Assembly (NCBI GenBank): GCA_017979445.1
Contig: CM030708.1
Location: 33,360,721 to 33,424,720, forward strand
DNA from: Akebia trifoliata
Lineage: Eukaryota > Streptophyta > Magnoliopsida > Ranunculales > Lardizabalaceae
Length of the DNA stretch: 64,000 nucleotides
Direction: 5' to 3'
Positions 1-22,418 of the stretch are shown here, piece after piece (within the stretch, counting starts at the first letter, position 1; each line of letters starts with the position of its first letter). Under the pieces are notes generated by a model. It saw only the letters and a list, made by a program, of their open reading frames with translations, ran no database searches and had not been told where the DNA came from. The position numbers and the translations under genes are program-made.

Positions 1-1043
1 TGTTACTCCAACACGACGACTCTATTAAAATCTTCCACTACAAAAAAAGAAAAATAATAAAATCCAACTACCTTCCTGACACATGGCAAATTCCTACTGG
101 TTGTCTTGACTAGAACTTGCCACATGGAGGCTGAGGTGGCTAAACAGTCTTTGAAAACTACTAAATTTAGTTTCTATTGCCACACACACTTTCTTATAAC
201 ACACAAAACGATATAATAAAATAAGGGTGAATCTCCAAATTGTGCACTGAATAATTACAGTCTTGGTATACTGTTCATTTTATTTATGAAAACATATGCA
301 CACGGTACACTATTCCCTTTTTACACGCCTACAAACTATTAAGTTCGTATTACGTTTAATATCTCCGAATGCGTAAGTTCATCACTTTTAACTTACGAGT
401 TTGTAGACGTGTAAAACCGAACAGTGTACCGTGTGCATATTTTCGTAAATATCTCATAAAATAATATGTCTGAGGTGTAAATAACCATTCTGTTTTTTAT
501 TAACCACACCCTCTTTTTCGTTTATTCCAAGAAAAAGAGCTTATACACATTTGGATTTTTAAAAAGATGAGGACGTATAATAACATTGCAAATCATTACC
601 TTGTATTTTATTTCACTTTGTTTCCCAATCACCTTGGTTTGGTTTTATTTGGTCGGATACATTGAATTTCATCAATTGACATATATTATAAAAAGGTTGA
701 ATAGAATTCATTTAGCTAACCCCAAATCGTAAAACCGCCGTTGTATAAAACCTTGAGCACCATCTCTAACAGCTTTGAACTGACAAGAAACACCAAAGGT
801 GACAAAATTTTCAGGGTCATAATAACATTTTAGAATGTAGTCAGCTGTACAAGTCTCCATTAGACTATACAAAAAAAAATTGTCAGTATGAAATTTCAGC
901 AATGAAATATCCAAAATGTTTTATGTTTCTGGGTATTAGCCAAATTGCCAAAAGACATGTTGATTGAACCGAATCCAAATTGTTAGAGCCATTCCTCAAA
1001 ATTTAGAGAAAAAACGCCTTGCAAATTATGAAATTGCAATTCT
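1..1043. other. Intergenic DNA downstream of the BON gene
   Basis: AT-rich spacer 3' of the BON stop codon. The only structure recognised is the long inverted repeat at about 240-490. Short reading frames here have no recognisable protein similarity. The 3' untranslated region of the BON gene must lie in the right-hand part on the minus strand, but I could not place a poly(A) site. Confidence 0.6.
240..490. repeat. Foldback (MITE-like) inverted repeat
   Basis: Two arms of roughly 100 bases face each other. The left arm contains TGCACACGGTACACTATTC followed by ACACGCCTACAAACT. The right arm contains the reverse complement with a few mismatches (TTTGTAGACGTGTAAAACCG, then CAGTGTACCGTGTGCATA). 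The loop is about 60 bases and AT-rich. No coding capacity. The shape fits a non-autonomous DNA transposon; I did not identify a target-site duplication. Confidence 0.65.
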
Positions 1044-12614
<11,571 letters not shown>

Positions 12615-12642
12615 TTCTCTCTGTCTGTCCTCTCTCTCTTCT

Positions 12643-12804
12643 GTTGTGTGTGTGTGTGTGCGAGAGACAACGAAACGAACGGAAACGTTTTATTGAGTTG
12701 GATCGATAAACGCAGCGGTTTCTGCTGATCAGTCTGTTGTAACTTGTAACAGTCTCTCTTTGGCATGCAGAGCAGAGGAGGATATATATATATATGGACA
12801 CGTG
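12643..12804 (-). promoter_or_regulatory. BON 5' leader, TATA box and G-box
   Basis: Reading upstream of the BON start on the minus strand: a CA microsatellite and CT/GA-rich leader (12643-12660), a TATATATATATA stretch at 12781-12795, and directly beyond it CACGTG at 12799-12804 within CCACGTGTCC. The spacing (about 170 bases from TATA to ATG) suits a core promoter. CACGTG is a classical plant G-box bound by bZIP/bHLH factors. Function is inferred from motif and position only. Confidence 0.5.
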
Positions 12805-12962
12805 GAAAGGTTTGTGGAAAGCTGTAGGTGGTAGTTACATAGTTTGTTGGCACTGGTTTTCATGGATGGTATATCGTTCCTTTCGGGCTTCGACCTCTGT
12901 ATTCGAGATCGACTTCCAAATCTGAATAACAATGTCAATCCAACGGTCTTGAATATTGATTA

Positions 12963-13094
12963 GACACAAAGGTGACATAATGATGTGGTGGCGCACACCT
13001 AACTGTAGATGTTTTTCCCCTAGATACGAGTAAAAGCATGTACGATTATGTGCACGCCACATATCGTAGATGTGTCACCTTCCAACATTTTCCT
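12963..13094. repeat. Palindromic repeat family member
   Basis: Starts with GACACAAAGGTGACATAATGATGTGG, ends with GATGTGTCACCTTCCAACATTTTCC in inverted relation. The centre has GTAGATGTTTTTC, then TAGATACGAG, then CATGTACGATTATGTGCAC. The left arm closely matches the arm of the repeat at 59168-59340, so the two are probably the same subfamily. Confidence 0.6.
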
Positions 13095-13159
13095 ATGGAT
13101 TGATTATCCTTTATTTTCCATTCCATTTGCGTTCACGCCACGTTAGAAAACCATCAACA

Positions 13160-13398
13160 AAGAAAATGCTAAGCAGACTTCTTACATCATTGCGATGACG
13201 TGTGCGCATAGAACTGAGTCGTGTTGGGCGAACAGGATCTACTGTGATCTAAAAAATCTGAAGTGGAGATGTATACATAACCGTAGATGATTTTTATTAG
13301 TATCGCGAGGAAATACATCTATGATTATGTACACATCACACGTCAGAATTGTGAGAATCGCAGTCAATGCCTTATGTCATTACAGCATTTTCCATTCT
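13160..13398. repeat. Palindromic repeat family member
   Basis: Begins GAAAATGCTAAG and ends TACAGCATTTTCC, giving short inverted termini. The centre contains TAACCGTAGATGA, GTATCGCGAGG and CATCTATGATTATGTACAC, the same order of motifs as the neighbouring copy at 12963. Confidence 0.55.
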
Positions 13399-14220
13399 AT
13401 AAATGTGTAGCACACGAAGATAACACTGCCAGCTCATCCATCTGGATACGGAAACATTCTACCGTGATGGGAAAGTTTTACTTTCAATATGGAAATTTCG
13501 TAAGTCAGCGTGCATCTTCGTCAGAGAAATTAATGGAGAATTTTTAAAAAAAATGTGTCCCGAGGGAATTGTATATCCTAACTCGTCTACATTTCCTCAA
13601 GGAGTCGATTGAGTACGCCACCTGACTAGTCGTATCATTGATTTGTTATAGAATTATTATTTTATGACTAAAGTCTAAGTGTGTCAAAGGAGTAATACGT
13701 GCACATGCACCAAATTCAAATTAAATTAATACTTCTCTCTCTATCTACGATAAAAAAACGATGATAATTATGAAATATTTTACTATAGTTAAACTTGTGA
13801 AGAGTCATTTTGACTAGTACGATTGGAGTACAAATCCCCTTGAATAGGTAAAATGACTCTCTATGATAAATAAAATGCATAATTATTATAAGTATTTGCC
13901 TTAGAGTTGATCCAAGGATATTTTGGATAAAATATAATTACGAATATATTCCTTGGATAATTTCTTAGACTCTCATATACTATTAAATAAAATTGACAAT
14001 GTGTGGGTGCTTTTGTGCACGTTAAAGTGTATGTAGCGAGTGATGCCAAAGTGACCTTAGTGATTGTAAATGGAGACGTTAATGAATGGAGGTAGCATTA
14101 TATTATAAAATTAAAAGATGTGAAGACTACGTACTAGGTGGTGTGTGCAAATGCACACGTATAAAAAAAAATAGGATTTACATATACTTTAATTTATATA
14201 ATAAAAAAATTGTGCGTAGA

Positions 14221-14448
14221 TAATCTAATTTTATAAAGTGACGATTTTCTGACTCCCCCACATGGCATACTCAAAATACTCTCTTGACAATGCATGTGCT
14301 AGAACAATATATTTTTACTTTTCGAGATACACAACATCATATATTTATGGAGATGTGTAGATGTGTATCCCGATGCATAAAATCTATGATTTTAGCACAT
14401 GCCATGTCAAGAGGGTATTTTAGTATGTCATGTAGGGGAGTTAGATTA
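14221..14448. repeat. Long palindrome, about 228 bp
   Basis: The left arm starts TAATCTAA and includes CTCCCCCACATGGCATACTC and CTCTTGACAATGCATGTGCTA. The right arm is its reverse complement with few mismatches (TAGCACATGCCATGTCAAGAG, then ATGTCATGTAGGGGAG, then TTAGATTA). The loop carries CGAGATACACAAC and GTGTATCCCGATG, linking it to the dispersed palindrome family. Confidence 0.75.
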
Positions 14449-14485
14449 GCACAACTCAATTTTATATTGTCATTGCTATAATGAG

Positions 14486-15269
14486 TAGGGGTGGCAATCT
14501 TAACACAACTCGTGAACACGACACAAAATTAGTGGGTTTGGATCGGAATGGTGTCAACCCGTCTAATAATATTATAAATAGGTCGGGTTCAAGTTAGGGT
14601 GTCAACCTATTTTGACATGTTTAGTTATTCTTTCTTTAAGGTGTAGTTTTAAATTTATCAACAATTATTTAATAATTTTTTAAATTACTCATTTTTTGTT
14701 AGAATTTCTTAGAACTTTTCATAATATTTTTTTTTTCTTCAAATTCAATATAATAGAAAGGGTGTTTTTTAGATATTTTCAAATAATTAATGGTTGAGCT
14801 TTTAGTTTGAAAAAAAAAAATATGATTCTTACTAAGTTATTTATATTTTTCTTTATCTATTTTTCCACTGAAATCTAGAGGTACGTAGTGTTTGATTCCT
14901 AATATGGTGGTCCATATAGGCAAAATGACCATTAGTAAGATTTAATATTTTACTAAATAAGGCTAGCATGTCTATGTGATAATGAAATACATTAAGTTTA
15001 GTAAATAATAATAATGAAAAAAGAAAAAAAATACTTTCCGAAGTTAGTAGGGAAGTTTTCTAATCACATCATCTTATGACATCCGATAAAGATTAGAATT
15101 GCTATAATGTTATATATGAGTTGGGTCAAGTATACCTATTTATAAATGGGTTGAGTTTAATTTTTTAACAGGATTATTAAATGAGTCGTTTTTTAAAAAA
15201 TAAATTTTCATAATACCCTTACCTCAACATGACGCAAACACGACCCAACCTGACCCATTGTCACCTCTA
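14486..15269. mobile_element. Non-autonomous hAT-like element, 784 bp
   Basis: The left end TAGGGGTGGCAAT and the right end, read in reverse complement TAGAGGTGACAAT, are inverted repeats. The flanks are ATAATGAG (14478-14485) and ATATTGAG (15270-15277), an 8-base target duplication with one mismatch, as expected of an aged hAT insertion. The interior is AT-rich with repeated GGGTCGGGTT/AACCTGACCC motifs near the ends and no transposase frame. Confidence 0.8.
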
Positions 15270-16258
15270 ATATTGAGGGGTCTTCTTAAAATGTACCCTT
15301 AGCGCACACGTTAACAAAACCCTATACTGAGAGTAGTTGGTGTAGTAGTGGTTTGACGTCAAAATTTGAGCGGCCATGTCCCCATTTTTATATTTAAATT
15401 TAATGTAATCAGAGTCATTTTTGTTAAAAATCAAGAAAATTGCAACTTAAGATTATACAATCATGTTGCTTAGTTTTCAAATTTATAAAAGTATCAATTT
15501 TTACTATGTAATCTTCGAAAACCCTTTAAGCAATATTTTAAATTACAAATAAGCCCTTTTGATCGAGGTGTGCTTGCATACGCCACCTACCAGTTGTCGT
15601 TTAATATGTTATAATTCTTCCCTTCTAGTAATTTTAACAATTAAAATGTTTTTTTTTATTATAAAATAATAAAAAAGAAATTTTATAATTTTAAATATAG
15701 ATTTCAATAACTACAAAAATGATCTGAATTACTAAATACATGTGATAACATATTTTGTTTTACCTACTCAATTATTCCTTGATCCATCAAAACCTATCTC
15801 TAATCATGGTTGCTAAGTAAGAATACAAGTTTAAAACAACAAAGAAAAGCTCTGAAAAAAAAAAAACACAAAAAAATGGGAAAAATTATAAATATAAATA
15901 TAAAAATATATATTAAAATTATAACAAATATGGTATATATATTGTAAATTTCCAACATATTTATGAGTAAAAATAATAATATTGAATATCTATGCTTAAT
16001 AATATTTACAATTATATATTTTATGATGTTAAAAAATTTAAAAACCATAACATTAAACATTATCATCAAAACTCACATTAAACAACACTTAAGACTAAAT
16101 TACAAATAATCATAGGATTATAAAATCAACTTTATGCTTATAAACAAATGGAGTAGTATTGTTATTAGTATATATGAAAAAACGTGTTTAAAACATGATT
16201 AAAAGATAAAAAAAAGTGTTTTAAATGTAAAAACATGTTTTAAAAAAAATGATTTTTT

Positions 16259-16450
16259 ATTATTATAACCGTGATAATATGACCCTCCTCTAAACAAACA
16301 CTCCAATCACAGAAGCATAGGTCAAATGCCTTGGGATACACAAGAAAAAAATCTATGGTTCTGTGTATCCCGAGGTAAATGATCTATAGTTATGTGATGG
16401 GGGTGTTTGTAGAAGGGAGCATCATATTATCATGACTCTTATTATTATTA
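16259..16450. repeat. Palindromic repeat family member with long arms
   Basis: The left arm runs through GTGATAATATGACCCTCC and AAACAAACACTCC. The right arm mirrors it with GGGTGTTTGTAGAAGGGAG and ATATTATCATGACTC. The centre contains CTTGGGATACACAAG and GTGTATCCCGAGG around ATCTATGGTTCTG. The same outer termini recur at 37911-38123. Confidence 0.7.
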
Positions 16451-16828
16451 TTATTATAATTATTAGAGTTACAAAATATGTTTTTAACCAATTTTTTTGA
16501 TACTATGCCTTTAGCCAAAATTCCTTATTTTTTCTCTCCTTTAATCCATGGTATTTGAAATAATGTGTCGTTTTTTAGATTTGAAAGTCGAAGGAGATGG
16601 AATCTCGAAGGTTGTGAGCTGAGGTAGATAGAGTCTTAGAGGGTTTTTGATAAGAGGTTGAAGATGAGGATATTTAAGTCATTTTAGTATTTTGTCTCTT
16701 AAAGAAGACAACGGTAAAGGGGTAAGTCATAAGTTAGAAAATATGGGGTTATCTAAATATACATAAAACCTCGGAGGGGTATGTCTAAATTACCTAAGAA
16801 ATAATTGGAGACTCTGCTCCTTGCCTCA

Positions 16829-16852
16829 CTCTCTCTCTCTCTCTCTCTCTCT
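16829..16852 (+). promoter_or_regulatory. CT microsatellite in the U1-C leader region
   Basis: A (CT)n tract about 330 bases before the U1-C start codon, followed by TTAGGGTTT motifs. CT-rich leaders are common in highly expressed plant housekeeping genes. A GT at 16974 (CTCTGTAAGTG) could be the donor of an intron in the 5' untranslated region, but no unique acceptor is evident. Confidence 0.5.
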
Positions 16853-17184
16853 CGTGTATGTTAGGGTTTTTTCTCAGAGAAGTCTCTTTTACAGTTAAAC
16901 TTCAATCTAGGGTTTTTTTTATCTGTTCGAATCAAATCCAACTTCCATCTCATCGATCTTCAGGAAAATCTCTGTAAGTGCGCATATTTAGAGGCTTATT
17001 CGGGGTGATTAATCTTTTCGTTTCAAAATTTAGATCATATTTGTTTCCTTCATTCATTCATTGTTTCTGTCTTTTAGTTTTTTTCCCCCATTAAAGCAAT
17101 CTTGTTCACCCTCTTTAACATTTCTTAGGGTTTTGAATCGTTTTAGGGTTTTGAGATCTAAGCCGTTGGTTCTGGATTTACATC

Positions 17185-20100
17185 ATGCCTCGGTACGCCA
17201 TTTTGTTTCTATCGATCATTTATTTCTTTATCGATGCTGAGAATCAGTTTAAAGATTTGATATTTTTATTTATTTGTTGTTGTTTTCCCCCATTTTCAGG
17301 TACTATTGTGACTACTGTGACACTTACTTGACTCACGATTCTGTAAGTCACCGAATTTAATGTATATTTGTTGTTTATTTTTTTAATTTTATCAGATGAT
17401 TTGTTCGGTAATTTTAGAATTACTTGTTTATAGTTTTGTTGTTGTTGATGATGATGGATAGAATCAATTTGTTATGTGCATGTTAGTAGCAGTAAACCTG
17501 AATTGTTCAATTATCGTTGATACATGAAGGAATTACAGATGAGAGTGGAAAGTTTGTTTTTGATGTTTAGAGGGTCCGAAAGTATAATTATCACAGGATG
17601 GTAACAGAGTTCTGAAAAAGTTCTTATTCATGCTATGGAATTGAGTGAAATTGATGCAGAGATTTTGAAAGAGAAGTAGAGAGAGTTGGCGAGTACTATG
17701 AGAAGGAGAGCTACAATGGATAAAATATATATGAGATAAATCCTGTCATAGGAGACAAAAAAATAATATAAATGATCTAGTTGTAGATAAAGATGTAACA
17801 ACTTTTTTTATAAGTACGGAGAGATTAGTTCCGAGTAGGATTAGATGAGAGCATTGAGAGGCAATTTTGTTGAGGATGGATTATAATTTGATGTTTTAGA
17901 TGAAGATAGGATATGGGGTTTAATGGGCACGTAGGAGAACAAAATAAAGGATATAAGAGATGCATAATTCTAATAGTAAGAAACCCTAGAAATTGATTGA
18001 CAAGAGAAGAAGTAGAAGACTAGAAAGAAGTTATGGGAGAAAATGTGATTAGGGTTTAGTATGAACCGTTCTCACTTTCTTATCAAAAAAATATTCATTA
18101 ATTACATTTAAATCCCCACACTTCCTTACTATTTATTACCCCCCCTTACATTAAGAAATATAACTAATTATTCCAAAATGCATCAAAGATGAGGGTTGTG
18201 AGAAGAAATGAGATAGGGGTCACCATACTTCAGTTTGCCATGCCATATGATTTTGTATCTTACAAATATTATTTTTAAGAAGAGGTGCACATTTGGTGAC
18301 TTTTTTTGATAGATATGAGGAATTTTATTCACAAAAGCAAGCAATTGCAAACAAGAAAAACCTAGGAGGTTAAGGTGACCTACCAGGAGGGGGGGGGGTG
18401 TTCTGATGAAAATGTCATAAAGAAGGGTGAAATAAGAGATATAAATTCTAAGACCCTCCATAAATCACAGCTGGCATTATTGCCATCCTATATTATAATT
18501 CTTTAGGCATGATCCGTACAAAAGGATCATATATGTTACAATGGGTCAACCAATTATCGATATGTAATGTTGTGGTTATCATTATCATCCTTTTTGCTGC
18601 TGTTGTTGATACATGTCCTATAGTTATCTCCACCATTGGGTCATGGAAGATGTGAAATGGTGTCTTCTAGGCATTATGGCATCTTAGTCCAATTTAGCTT
18701 CTAACTTTGGGGTAGAATAAGAACAAAACTGTTGCTTGTAATTTCTTTCAAACAACAGCTTGTTCATTGAATTTTTATTGATTTGATATGCATAATTTGT
18801 TGGGAAATGTTCAGCAACGAACATTTTGGCAAAACATTTTTCAAAACATGGGTTAGAGGTTTTGGAATGGGCTGATTTTTGGTAAGGATGATCTCTACGG
18901 TGAGAAGATCATCATCACCAAAAATCAGCTCATTCCAAAACTTCTAACCCCATCAAAAATGGTTTACAAAAAATGGGCGGTCCACGATTTTTCAACTTGT
19001 AAACTGGGGCTAGAAGTTTTGGAATGGGCTGATTTTTGGTGAGGATGATCTCCTCACCGTAGAGATCATCCTCACCAAAAATCAGCCCATTCCAAAACCT
19101 CTAACCCATGTTTTGGAAAATGTTTTGCCAAAATGTTTGTTGCTGAACGGGACCCTAATTTGTTATATTGATGTCATAATGCAAATATAATATTCATAAC
19201 CAACTTGTCCTTTAAAGATTGGTTAAGTACAATCACGTTTGGATATCTATTTGATCCAAACTATGAATTTTTCTTAGTTCTAACTCTCTCTTTCTTTATT
19301 TTCAGCCTTCTGTTAGAAAGCAGCACAATGCTGGTTACAAACACAAGGTATTACGTTTAAACTACATGTATCATGTAGCTGTAAGGTTTATTAGGTTTAC
19401 TTAGACCCCTTTTTTACTGTATTGTTTGGATGTTTGGAATGTCACTTCAGGCAAATGTACGTACCTATTATCAGCAATTTGAGGAGCAACAAACCCAAAG
19501 TTTGATTGATCAGAGAATCAAGGAGCATCTTGGGCAGACTGCAGCATTCCAACAAGTTGGTGGAGCTTACAACCAACATCTTGCTTCTTTTCCGAATGCC
19601 CCAAGGCCCCGTCTTCCTGTTCTACCGACACCTGGTATGCCAATGCCAGGAACCTCACACCCGGGGATCAGGCCCCCAGTACTGCCTCGGCCTATTGTTG
19701 GTGTCCCAGGTAACTGGGAAGATTTACAATTCTTTTAATTGTTTGACTCGTTCAAAACACGGGCGTGGATAAGTCAACTCGGTCTTGGTGGTGGTGGGGG
19801 GTAAGAGACAAGATGCCAAGTTTGAAAACCATGTCGACAGTGGATCCGACATCTCTCATTACTTCACATTGAAACTTGTGCGAGTGTGACTTGTCTTGGA
19901 AAACTCTATAACAATTATAATATGGGCACTCTCAACATTGGGGAAAGAGACAAGATGCCGAGTTTGAAAACCATTTTGACATTGGATCCTACCTCTCTCA
20001 TTACTTCACATTGAAACTAGTGCGAGTGTGACTTCACTTGGAAAACTCTATAACAATTATAATATGGGCATTCTCAACGTTGGAAGCTAGTTTTGGTACA

Positions 20101-21186
20101 AGAATTAGACTATGGCATTCAAAATTGTTACTTTTTCATGTATGCATTCACTTATAATTCAACATGCTTGTGTACAACACCCAATCTATTAATATGTTGC
20201 TTTTTAATCGTTCAATTTCGAATCTGTAAAGCATTAGTTGGTCTATTGTCGTTATATGGAGTGTTCCTTTAAATTTGATCGGAATACGTCACACACCACT
20301 CCAGAAGCACACCTCCACTTTATCAACCCAACTCTAATTCGATGGATAACATCCTCTTCAATCTCTCCACCCTTATGTATTACAGAAATGACGTAGTGAA
20401 AATGGTCACTCCAGGGAATTTTATGATTATCAATTTTCGGTAGATGTTTCTCTCCATGGTTTTCATGATCAAAGTTGCACTCCACGTATTCGGTTTTGGT
20501 TCTACTTTAAAGTTCCTTGACACTAAAGCAACTTTCCAGAGCTCTAATTTTGTGTCAGCTTCCTCCATGATGTATTGCTTGTACTAAAAATAGGGGGTTA
20601 TATGTTTTGAGGAACTTTGTGTGGATGGGGGAACTGGTGCAAGCTTGGCACACACATTCAATGGGTCCCATAAAATAGGTCCTCTAGGTCAAGAACCAAC
20701 TTATACGGATTGCGATTGCAACATACGTTTGGACCATTCACAATAAATTGATATCTTATGATAACTCGGTTGGTTTGATATCCAGCTTAGATTCTTGGAT
20801 GGTTTATGATTTACGATGTGTTTGTGTTGGCTTTGGCAGGTTATGGGTCTGCTCCAATGATGCAATCAATGGTCGGTCCACCTGGAGCACCTTCCTTACC
20901 TATGCAAGTTAACGGTTTGCCGAGGCCGCCTACTATGAATAATCCCTTCACAACACCCCCTGGAGGCTCATCAACCCCTACTTCTAACGGTGCTCCATCC
21001 ATGGTGACACCAAATATGTATCAAGGCAATCCATCAGCACCACCAAGTGGGGTCTTTGATAATTACAACGCTAATGCCGCTTCAGGTTTGCAGAGGTCAA
21101 CTCCAGGTGGAACTTCTACTCCATCTTCTACCGGTACAACACAGGATGGATTTAATTATAGTCAAGGTTCCGAGCCCAATCATTAG
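17185..21186 (+). CDS. U1C: U1 small nuclear ribonucleoprotein C (U1-C)
   Basis: U1-C helps the U1 snRNP recognise the 5' splice site in the nucleus. Coding exons: 17185-17192, 17300-17342, 19306-19347, 19451-19709 and 20840-21186. All junctions are GT-AG and phases join to 232 codons plus stop. The first coding exon carries only ATG, CCT and two bases. The N-terminus MPRYYCDYCDTYLTHDS is the signature of the family. The zinc finger uses Cys6, Cys9, His24 and His30. After it come a Gln-rich helix (YYQQFEEQQTQ) and a long Pro/Met/Gly-rich tail typical of plant U1-C. Intron 2 (1.96 kb) carries a Mutator-like MITE, intron 4 a 142-base tandem duplication. The sequence looks fully intact. Confidence 0.97.
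18802..19155. mobile_element. Mutator-like foldback MITE, 354 bp
   Basis: Flanked by a perfect 9-base direct repeat TAATTTGTT (18793-18801 and 19156-19164). Ends are GGGAAATGTTCAGCAAC and, in reverse complement, GGGTCCCGTTCAGCAAC, continuing as long inverted repeats (ACATTTTGGCAAAACATTTT, CAAAACATGGGTTAGAGGTT, GGAATGGGCTGATTTTTGGT). Nine-base target duplications with long inverted termini starting GGG suggest Mutator-like elements. Each half is itself palindromic (GGCTGATTTTTGGT facing ACCAAAAATCAGC), so the element is a palindrome built of two smaller palindromes. It lies in U1-C intron 2. Confidence 0.85.
19804..20087. repeat. Two-copy tandem duplication, 142-base unit
   Basis: The unit beginning AGAGACAAGATGCC (19804 and 19946) repeats with few changes, including TCTCTCATTACTTCACATTG and AACTCTATAACAATTATAA in both copies. 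It lies in U1-C intron 4. Confidence 0.85.
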
Positions 21187-22418
21187 TATGATCAAAGTAG
21201 TATGTAATTCTCTTGTTTTTCATCTTCTTAGCCTTTTATTTTACTAGGAAAACTCAAAACAAAAATTCTGTGTTGTTCTATGTTGGGTGCACCATTCACT
21301 TGTTGCCATGTCGGATATTTTGGCTAAATCTATCCGATCGATCCATGATTGTGCCATCCATGTAGGTTTTTGGGGAATATTTACCATTCTACTTTTTTGG
21401 CCTTTATTGATATCATCCTTTTCTAATGATGCATAATCACCTGCTTTTTATGAATTATATATACTTTGATCTGTTTGAGAAATATTGAATTTTGATTTTT
21501 GTGGCAACACTGTTTTTGGATGCTAAGGCGGGGCTTAAGGTGTTTTAAGGCTCTTATGTACTAAAATTTTAAATGAATAATATGTATGATTAATATTTAA
21601 AAAAAAAGGAAGAAAAAAAAAATATGGTTGTCACTTCATGACTGATTTTCAAGTTTTAAATCCATATAAACAAATTTCCAGTTTTAATCCTTAACGTTAA
21701 TAATATAAGATACCGTAATTTTTTTATTTTAACAAGAAAAAAAAATACTTTATATTCAAATTTTGGACAACTGGATTATTATAAAATTAAAATAAAATAT
21801 TCTTTTTATAGTTTTTTCTTAATACTAAATGTTATAAAAGTTATCTAAAACTAAAATTAATTCAATACTTTTTTTTACATGTATTAGAAAATTGCCTTTT
21901 CAAAGTTAAATTTATTTTCAAGTATTTTAGTTATGTTGCTAAAATAAGAAAAAAAAGAAAGAAAAGAACTAGTGATGAAGAAAATAGAAAATGCAACTGA
22001 AGCATAAACAAAACAAAAAATAACTCCAAAGATGTTAATCTTTCATCTTATTTTTATAGGGTTCAACAGGTTCAAACCTTAATCAGCACTAGCCAAGTTG
22101 ATCCTATTGATAATTGAATCTGGAAAAAAAATAATTCCTTTAATGGATTTGCCAAGTCGATCCCACTGATCAAAGTGCACAACTAAGATTACATGATTGA
22201 GATGATTTTCGATTAAAACATTAAATGAAGGGGAACATCAATGCCGCTGCCACCACAGCGTTCCTTACATAAGGACAGGAAATTCATAAATTCCAAAATT
22301 AAATCTTTGACAACAAAGAACGCAAATTAGTCAGCGAAATGTCATTGATCATCACAAAATTAAACAAGAATAAGGTACAGAAAGGCTCACAACAGATCAC
22401 CTTTTTCTCTTCTAAAAT
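21187..22418. other. Convergent intergenic spacer, U1-C / L18-like
   Basis: The first part is the presumed U1-C 3' untranslated region. The rest is AT-rich DNA with long A and T runs and no coding signal. The two genes converge here, so 3' ends of both transcripts should lie in this interval; no terminator or element was recognised. Confidence 0.6.

Larger units (their letters stand above)
12615..17184. other. Intergenic spacer between BON and U1-C, MITE-rich
   Basis: No gene recognised. It holds the divergent upstream regions of BON (minus) and U1-C (plus), palindromic repeats at 12963-13094, 13160-13398, 14221-14448 and 16259-16450, and a hAT-like element at 14486-15269. The remainder, including 15300-16250, is very AT-rich with no recognised structure. 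Confidence 0.7.

Noticed and set aside
15800..16069. 89-codon minus-strand frame rich in Ile and Phe
   Set aside because: Produced by AT-rich composition; no start context, homology or conserved motif.
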